DNA from: an uncultured Acidaminococcus sp.
GTDB taxonomy: Bacteria; Bacillota; Negativicutes; Acidaminococcales; Acidaminococcaceae
Direction of reading: 5' to 3'
DNA: 28,121 nucleotides
NCBI GenBank assembly: GCA_900770265.1
Contig: CAAGJR010000028.1
Coordinates: forward strand, 1 to 28,121
The notes beneath the pieces are model-generated. The model was not told the origin of the DNA, ran no database searches, and was given only the letters and a program-made list of their open reading frames with translations. Within the stretch, counting starts at the first letter, position 1, and each line of letters begins with the position of its first letter. Shown here one piece after another: positions 23,293-28,121 of this stretch. Made by a program: the position numbers and the translations under genes.

Positions 23293-23916
23293 ATGAAGAT
23301 CTATCGGGTCGTAGTGGGACCCATTCAGGAAAACTGCTATATCATCAAAAACGAAGAGAACAACCTGGGCATCATCGTGGACCCGGGGGACGAAGCGAAC
23401 CTGATCATGGATGCGGTGCACAGAGCCGGCATCCAGCAGGTGGTGGCCATTTTCATCACCCACGGCCACGGGGACCACGTTTCCGCCCTGGACGAAGTGA
23501 AGGAAGCCACCGGGGCCAAGGTGTACATGAGCAGGGAGGATGCGCCCATGCTGCGGGTATGGAACAGCAGCCTGTCCTATTCCACCAACCGGGACAAGAA
23601 GTTCGATCCGCCTGATGAATATTTCACCGACGGCGAGAAGCTGAACGTGGCCGGCCTGGACTTCACCATCGCTGCCACGCCGGGCCATACCCCGGGCGGG
23701 GTGTGCATCATCGGCGACGGGGTGGTGTTCTGCGGAGATACGGTGTTTTTGGAAAGCGTGGGCCGGACGGACCTGCCCGGCGGTTCCTATGACGCCATCC
23801 TGAACTCCATCAAGACGAAGATCCTGCCCCTGCCCGACGACTACAAACTGCTGCCGGGCCACGGCCCTGCCACCACGGTGGGCTGGGAAAGACGGCGGAA
23901 TCCGTTCCTGCAGTAA
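23293..23916 (+). CDS. MBL-fold metallo-hydrolase, glyoxalase II-like
   Basis: A 207-residue metallo-beta-lactamase-fold protein. The metal-binding motif HGHGDH is at 57-62, with the second-shell histidine in ATPGHTPGG, an aspartate in FCGDTVF and a last histidine in PGHGP near the C-terminus. It resembles the YcbL-type hydrolases that may split S-lactoylglutathione or other thioesters; the true substrate is unknown. The ATG at 23293 follows TAGGAGGAA, which overlaps the dtd stop. Its place after dtd in the relA cluster is conserved in many Firmicutes. Confidence 0.9.
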   Translation: MKIYRVVVGPIQENCYIIKNEENNLGIIVDPGDEANLIMDAVHRAGIQQVVAIFITHGHGDHVSALDEVKEATGAKVYMSREDAPMLRVWNSSLSYSTNRDKKFDPPDEYFTDGEKLNVAGLDFTIAATPGHTPGGVCIIGDGVVFCGDTVFLESVGRTDLPGGSYDAILNSIKTKILPLPDDYKLLPGHGPATTVGWERRRNPFLQ

Positions 23917-23931
23917 GGAAGTGGCAAATTG

Positions 23932-24999
23932 ATGGAAATCCGACAGAAACCGAAGGGACTGGTGGTGAAGAGCCTGCTGGCCCTGGCCGGTTTTGCTGTA
24001 TTCTACCTGGCCGCCACGGCGTTTCTGCCCGTGCTGCTGGCCATCGGCATGAGCTTTCTGCTGTATCCCATCGTGGACCGGCTGGAAAAACTCACGATCA
24101 AGGGGAAACCGTTCCCCAACACCCTGGCAGTGCTGATTTCGTTTTTGATCTTCGGTCTGTTCATCGCGGCGGCAGTGAATGTGCTCATCGTGCCGTTGGT
24201 GACCCAGATCAACAACCTGCTGAAAGCCCTGCCCGGGCTGGCGGCCCATGCCAATGAAAGCATCGGCCTGTTCCTGGGCGGAGAGGCCCAGAAGCTGCCG
24301 CCCAATGTGCGGGATATGCTGCAGCAGGGGACCAGCAGCATGAGCACGTATGTGATGGGCTTTTTGAAGACCATGGTGACGTCCACGGTGCAGGCGGCCC
24401 GCAGCCTGGTGAACCTGGCCCTGGTTCCGTTTTTGTGCTTCTATTTCCTGAAGGACTGGCGGACCCTGAAGAAAATGGTGGTGGGGCTGTTCTCCTACAA
24501 CAAGCAGGCCCTGGCCGACCAGGTGCTCACGGATATCGGGCACATGCTCTGCGCCTATGTGGACAACATGTTCAAGCTGTGCTTCATTTCGGCCATCATC
24601 CTGACCATCGGCAACACCATCCTGGGCGTGCAGTACACGTTGGTACTTGGCTTTCTGGCCATGATCTCGGAGATGATCCCCATGGTGGGGAGCGTGGCCG
24701 GCACCCTGGCGGCGGTGTTCATCGCCCTGCTGCAGAAGCCGTCCCTGGCGGTGAAGGTGCTGGTGCTGTACCTGGTGTACTATCAGGTGGATGCCCAGGT
24801 CATCATGCCGAACCTGATGGGCCACGGCATCACGCTGCACCCGGTGCTGATCATCCTGGCCGTGATGATCGGCGGACAGATCGGCGGCGTGGCCGGGCTG
24901 ATCTTTGCCGTGCCGGTACTGACCATCCTGAAAGTGCTGTATGGGTACTTCTGGCATGCCGGTGAAGAAAAGGACGTGTCACAGGCCCGCAACGGTTGA
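23932..24999 (+). CDS. AI-2E family (PerM-like) membrane transporter
   Basis: A 355-residue inner-membrane protein with about seven to eight hydrophobic helices: paired N-terminal helices (about 12-45), one at about 60-85, then after a soluble stretch (about 90-150) helices through to residue 340. The motif VYYQVDAQVIMPNLMGHGITLHP in the C-terminal half is characteristic of the AI-2E/UPF0118 family. Members have been linked to export of the AI-2 signal or to Na+/H+ exchange; function here is not known. I took ATG 23932; a TTG three bases earlier is also possible, and AAGGAAG (23915-23921) serves either. Last gene of the lapA-recJ-relA row; the next promoter's -35 overlaps its stop. Confidence 0.87.
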   Translation: MEIRQKPKGLVVKSLLALAGFAVFYLAATAFLPVLLAIGMSFLLYPIVDRLEKLTIKGKPFPNTLAVLISFLIFGLFIAAAVNVLIVPLVTQINNLLKALPGLAAHANESIGLFLGGEAQKLPPNVRDMLQQGTSSMSTYVMGFLKTMVTSTVQAARSLVNLALVPFLCFYFLKDWRTLKKMVVGLFSYNKQALADQVLTDIGHMLCAYVDNMFKLCFISAIILTIGNTILGVQYTLVLGFLAMISEMIPMVGSVAGTLAAVFIALLQKPSLAVKVLVLYLVYYQVDAQVIMPNLMGHGITLHPVLIILAVMIGGQIGGVAGLIFAVPVLTILKVLYGYFWHAGEEKDVSQARNG

Positions 25000-25025
25000 T
25001 AAAACCTTGCGAACTGTGTTAAAAT
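24996..25025 (+). promoter_or_regulatory. Sigma-70 promoter for hisS-aspS
   Basis: TTGATA (24996-25001), an 18-bp spacer and TAAAAT (25020-25025). The -35 box overlaps the stop codon of the preceding gene. The predicted leader is only about 35 nt, which leaves no room for a T-box riboswitch. Confidence 0.7.
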
Positions 25026-25065
25026 TAATAAGTTCAAACTAGTCGTATGGACGGAGGGGATTTTT

Positions 25066-26319
25066 ATGTTAACAGGGGCACCTCGTGGTACCAAAGACAT
25101 TCTGCCGGGTATGGTCAATGGCTGGCGGTATGTAGAACAAATCATTCGGGAAGCTTGCCGTGAATTCAACTATCAGGAGATCCGCACCCCGATCTTTGAA
25201 CATACGGAACTGTTCCAGAGAGGCATCGGGGACGGTACGGATGTGGTGGACAAGGAAATGTATACCTTCACCGACCGCAGTGGCCGGAGCCTGACGCTGC
25301 GTCCGGAAAACACCGCTTCCGTGGTGCGTTCCTTCGTGGAAAACAAACTGTATGCGGAACCCATGCCGCTGAAGGTGTTCTATATCGGACCCATGTTCCG
25401 GTATGACCGCCCGCAGGCCGGCCGGATGAGACAATTCCATCAGTTCGGTGTGGAAGCCCTGGGCTCTGAATCCCCGGTGGTGGATGCCGAAGTGATCATG
25501 CTGGCACTGACGGTGCTGAAGAAGCTGGGCCTGAAAGACCTGAAGCTGAAGATCAACTCCGTAGGGTGCCCCAAATGCCGTCCGCAGCACCGCAAACTGC
25601 TGCAGGACTACTTCCGTCCGCATCTGAGCGAACTGTGTGAAGACTGCCAGAGCCGTTTCGACCGGAGCCCGCTGCGGATCCTGGACTGCAAAGTGGATGC
25701 TGACAAGCCCTTCATGGCCGGTGCGCCCAAGATCACGGACAGCCTGTGCGACGAATGTAAGGAACACTTTGAAACCGTCAAGAAGCTGCTGACTGAAGCC
25801 GGTGTGGAATACGAAGTGGACAGCAACCTGGTACGGGGGCTGGACTACTACACGAAGACCGCTTTCGAAATCCAGTACTCCCCGTTGGGCGCCCAGAGCG
25901 CTGTGGGTGGCGGCGGCCGGTACGACGGCCTGGTGGAAGAACTGGGCGGCCCCAGCACGCCGGGCGTGGGCTTTGCCATGGGTCTGGAACGGATCCTGCT
26001 GGCCCTGGAAAAACAGAACCTGCTGCCGGAAAGCAAGGAAGCCGTGGACGTATTCGCCGTCATCCCCGATGAAGGCGGCGTGGCTGATGCTTTCCGCTGC
26101 GTAACGGCTCTGCGGAACCAGGGGCTGGTCTGCGACATGAACCTGGTGCCCCGCAGCATGAAGGCCCAGATGAAACAGGCCAACCGGGAACAGGCCCGTT
26201 TCGCCCTGATCTTCGGCGAGGAAGAACGGAGCCGGGGGGCTGTGACCGTGCGCAACATGGCGGACAGCAGCCAGGAAGAAGTATGCTTCAAGGCCCTGGA
26301 GACCTATTTCCAGAAGTAA
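25066..26319 (+). CDS. hisS: Histidyl-tRNA synthetase
   Basis: A 417-residue class II enzyme that charges tRNA-His. Motif 2 is in FYIGPMFRYDRPQAGRMRQF (105-124), the histidine-specific loop is LVRGLDYYTKTAFE (255-268) and motif 3 is GVGFAMGLERILLAL. The insertion domain has three CxxC pairs (168-171, 191-194, 228-231), suggesting a bound metal ion as in other clostridial-type enzymes. A C-terminal anticodon-binding domain begins near residue 325. The ATG at 25066 follows GGAGGGGA (25053-25060). It is separated from aspS by 27 bases and probably cotranscribed. Confidence 0.97.
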   Translation: MLTGAPRGTKDILPGMVNGWRYVEQIIREACREFNYQEIRTPIFEHTELFQRGIGDGTDVVDKEMYTFTDRSGRSLTLRPENTASVVRSFVENKLYAEPMPLKVFYIGPMFRYDRPQAGRMRQFHQFGVEALGSESPVVDAEVIMLALTVLKKLGLKDLKLKINSVGCPKCRPQHRKLLQDYFRPHLSELCEDCQSRFDRSPLRILDCKVDADKPFMAGAPKITDSLCDECKEHFETVKKLLTEAGVEYEVDSNLVRGLDYYTKTAFEIQYSPLGAQSAVGGGGRYDGLVEELGGPSTPGVGFAMGLERILLALEKQNLLPESKEAVDVFAVIPDEGGVADAFRCVTALRNQGLVCDMNLVPRSMKAQMKQANREQARFALIFGEEERSRGAVTVRNMADSSQEEVCFKALETYFQK

Positions 26320-26346
26320 ACAATATAACCAGAGGTGTAAATCAGA

Positions 26347-28121
26347 ATGAGTATGAAACGCAGTCATCATTGCGGTGACTTGAGAAAAGCAGATGCCGGC
26401 AAGACGGTTACCTTGTGCGGCTGGGTAAGCAAACGACGTGACCACGGCGGCATCATCTTCATCGACCTGCGTGACCGTCACGGTCTGGTGCAGGTGGTCA
26501 TCGACCCCGCCCATGACAGCAAGGACTTCCATAAGGCTGAAGGCGTCCGCAGCGAATACGTGCTGCAGGTGACCGGCCTGGTGCGGGAACGGAGCGCTGA
26601 AACCGTGAACCCCCATCTGCCCACCGGCGAAGTGGAAGTGGTCGTGAAGGACCTGAACGTGCTGAACCCGTCCAAGACCCCGCCCTTCTACATCCAGGAT
26701 GGCATCGATGTAGATGAAAACGTGCGTCTGCGCTATCGGTATCTGGACCTGCGCCGTCCGGAAATGCAGAAGAACCTGATCCTGCGTCACCGGGTGACCA
26801 AGGCTGTCCGGGACTTCCTGGACAAACAGGACTTCCTGGAAATCGAAACGCCGGACCTGATCCGCAGCACCCCCGAAGGTGCCCGTGACTATCTGGTGCC
26901 CAGCCGTGTGAACCCCGGCAAGTTCTATGCACTGCCCCAGTCTCCGCAACTGTTCAAACAGCTGCTGATGATTGCCGGCATGGAACGGTACTTCCAGATT
27001 GCCCGCTGCTTCCGTGATGAAGACCTGCGTGCTGACCGTCAGCCCGAATTCACCCAGCTGGATATGGAAATGTCCTTCGTGGATGAAGACGATATCATGA
27101 GCCTGACGGAAAAACTGATTTCCTATGTGTTCAAAGAAACCCTGAACATCGACGTGCCCGTTCCCATGGCCCGCATGACCTGGGACGAAGCCATGGACAA
27201 GTACGGCAGCGACAAACCGGACCTGCGGTTCGGCATGCAGCTGATCAACATGAACGAAGCCCTGAAGGGGACCCAGTTCAAGGTGTTCAAGGACATCATC
27301 GACAAAGGCGGCCTGGTCAAGGCCATCAACGTAAAGGGCTACAACAAGATCCCCCGGAGAGAACTGGATGGCCTGGTGGAATTCGTAGGCATCTACGGCG
27401 CCAAGGGTCTGGCCTGGATCATCGTGAACGATGACGGCACCATCAAATCCCCGATCGCCAAATTCTTCTCCGACGAAGAAATGCAGCGGATCCTGGCTGC
27501 CGGCAAGGCAGAAAAGGGCGATGTGCTGCTGTTCGTAGCCGACCGGAAGGCTTCCGTGGTGGCTGCTGCTCTGGGCGCTCTGCGTCTGGAAATGGGCAAA
27601 CGCCTGGGCCTGATCGACCCCAACAAACTGTGCTTCACCTGGGTCGTGAAGTTCCCCATGTTCGAATACAGCGAAGAAGAACATCGCTATGTGGCCATGC
27701 ACCATCCGTTCACCTGCCCCTGCGACGAGGACGTGGACAAGTTGCTGACCGATCCCGGCCATGTATATGCCAAAGCCTATGACATGGTGCTGAACGGCGT
27801 GGAGATCGGCGGCGGTTCCGTGCGTATCCACCGGGAAGATGTACAGAAGAAGGTCTTCGAAGCCATCGGCCTGACCGATGAACAGGCCCAGGAGAAATTC
27901 GGGTTCCTGCTGAAAGCCTTCGAATTCGGGGCACCTCCCCATGGCGGCCTGGCCTTCGGCCTGGATCGTCTGGTGATGCTCATGGCCAAACGGCCGTCCA
28001 TCCGTGACGTGATCGCTTTCCCGAAATCCCAGAGTGCCATCGACCTGATGTGCCAGGCACCCAACGTGGTGGACGAAAAGCAGCTGCGTGAACTGCACAT
28101 CCGCAGCACGGTTGTGAAGAA
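26347..28121 (+). CDS. aspS: Aspartyl-tRNA synthetase, partial at right edge
   Basis: 591 codons are visible with no stop; the family is about 590-600 residues, so only the extreme C-terminus is missing. The N-terminal OB-fold anticodon domain contains LCGWVSKRRDHGGIIFIDLR. Class II motif 2 is FRDEDLRADRQPEFTQLDME, the bacterial GAD insert covers about 300-410 and motif 3 is AFGLDRLVMLMA. His33, where E. coli has Leu30, is the residue linked to relaxed (non-discriminating) AspRS that also charges tRNA-Asn for the transamidation route; this is an inference. The ATG at 26347 follows AGAGGTG (about 26331-26337). Frequent CGT and GCT codons suggest high expression. Confidence 0.96.
   Translation, partial: MSMKRSHHCGDLRKADAGKTVTLCGWVSKRRDHGGIIFIDLRDRHGLVQVVIDPAHDSKDFHKAEGVRSEYVLQVTGLVRERSAETVNPHLPTGEVEVVVKDLNVLNPSKTPPFYIQDGIDVDENVRLRYRYLDLRRPEMQKNLILRHRVTKAVRDFLDKQDFLEIETPDLIRSTPEGARDYLVPSRVNPGKFYALPQSPQLFKQLLMIAGMERYFQIARCFRDEDLRADRQPEFTQLDMEMSFVDEDDIMSLTEKLISYVFKETLNIDVPVPMARMTWDEAMDKYGSDKPDLRFGMQLINMNEALKGTQFKVFKDIIDKGGLVKAINVKGYNKIPRRELDGLVEFVGIYGAKGLAWIIVNDDGTIKSPIAKFFSDEEMQRILAAGKAEKGDVLLFVADRKASVVAAALGALRLEMGKRLGLIDPNKLCFTWVVKFPMFEYSEEEHRYVAMHHPFTCPCDEDVDKLLTDPGHVYAKAYDMVLNGVEIGGGSVRIHREDVQKKVFEAIGLTDEQAQEKFGFLLKAFEFGAPPHGGLAFGLDRLVMLMAKRPSIRDVIAFPKSQSAIDLMCQAPNVVDEKQLRELHIRSTVVK

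Noticed and set aside
25026..25065. T-box riboswitch before hisS
   Set aside because: The leader from the likely promoter is about 35 nt, far too short for a T-box, and no terminator stem is present.
25069..28098. A 1009-codon open frame on the minus strand opposite hisS and aspS
   Set aside because: It is codon-aligned with both genes, which share a frame. It stays open only because TTA, CTA and TCA codons (stops on the other strand) are avoided in this GC-rich genome. Both sense genes have full family motifs.

Overview
The window is a GC-rich, gene-dense piece of a bacterial chromosome made almost entirely of housekeeping genes. Gene order (ruvC-ruvA-ruvB-spoIID-queA-tgt-yajC-fthfs-secD-secF, then lapA-recJ-relA-dtd-MBL-hisS-aspS) is the arrangement of low-GC-phylum Firmicutes. 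Combined with high GC content, AGGAGG-type ribosome sites and a group B-like [FeFe] hydrogenase, this suggests an anaerobic member of the Negativicutes, perhaps Acidaminococcus or a relative. The genus is an inference from memory and was not tested.

Layout. At 55-2438 (minus strand) a divergent nadE-queT operon makes NAD+ and imports a queuosine precursor. thrC (2640-4142) has its own strong promoter and terminator. A 706-bp gene-free stretch (4143-4848) full of palindromic repeats precedes a single-gene [FeFe] hydrogenase (4849-6363). yebC (6453-7184) ends in a terminator. From 7291 to 16047 runs a tightly packed row: Holliday-junction genes ruvCAB, a SpoIID/LytB-domain wall enzyme, queA and tgt for queuosine tRNA modification, yajC, 5-formyl-THF cyclo-ligase, secD and secF. 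It ends in a clear terminator at 16054-16088. A D-2-hydroxyacid dehydrogenase (16569-17516) sits alone between two repeat-filled gaps (16089-16568 and 17517-17854). A second row (17855-24999) holds lapA, recJ, relA, dtd, a metallo-beta-lactamase-fold hydrolase and an AI-2E-type membrane protein. A fresh promoter then drives hisS and aspS; aspS runs off the right edge.

The least ordinary material is in the gaps. I see nine copies of a REP-like element: a hairpin with GTAG at its 5' foot, the hallmark of REP sequences mobilised by RAYT (TnpA-REP) transposases. They come in a long form (outer stem, conserved GGGCGAYA and TCTT strands, inner hairpin) and a short form (simple hairpin). Stem sequences differ between copies while mostly keeping pairing. 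Three neighbouring pairs are arranged with GTAG facing inward. A second palindromic family (three copies, swapped central hairpins) and arrays of a 7-bp unit (YCACTAN) accompany them and lie next to promoters. No transposase, CRISPR array, tRNA, rRNA or phage gene is visible. Two AT-rich islands with rare codons inside tgt and recJ look like internal promoters for the genes downstream.
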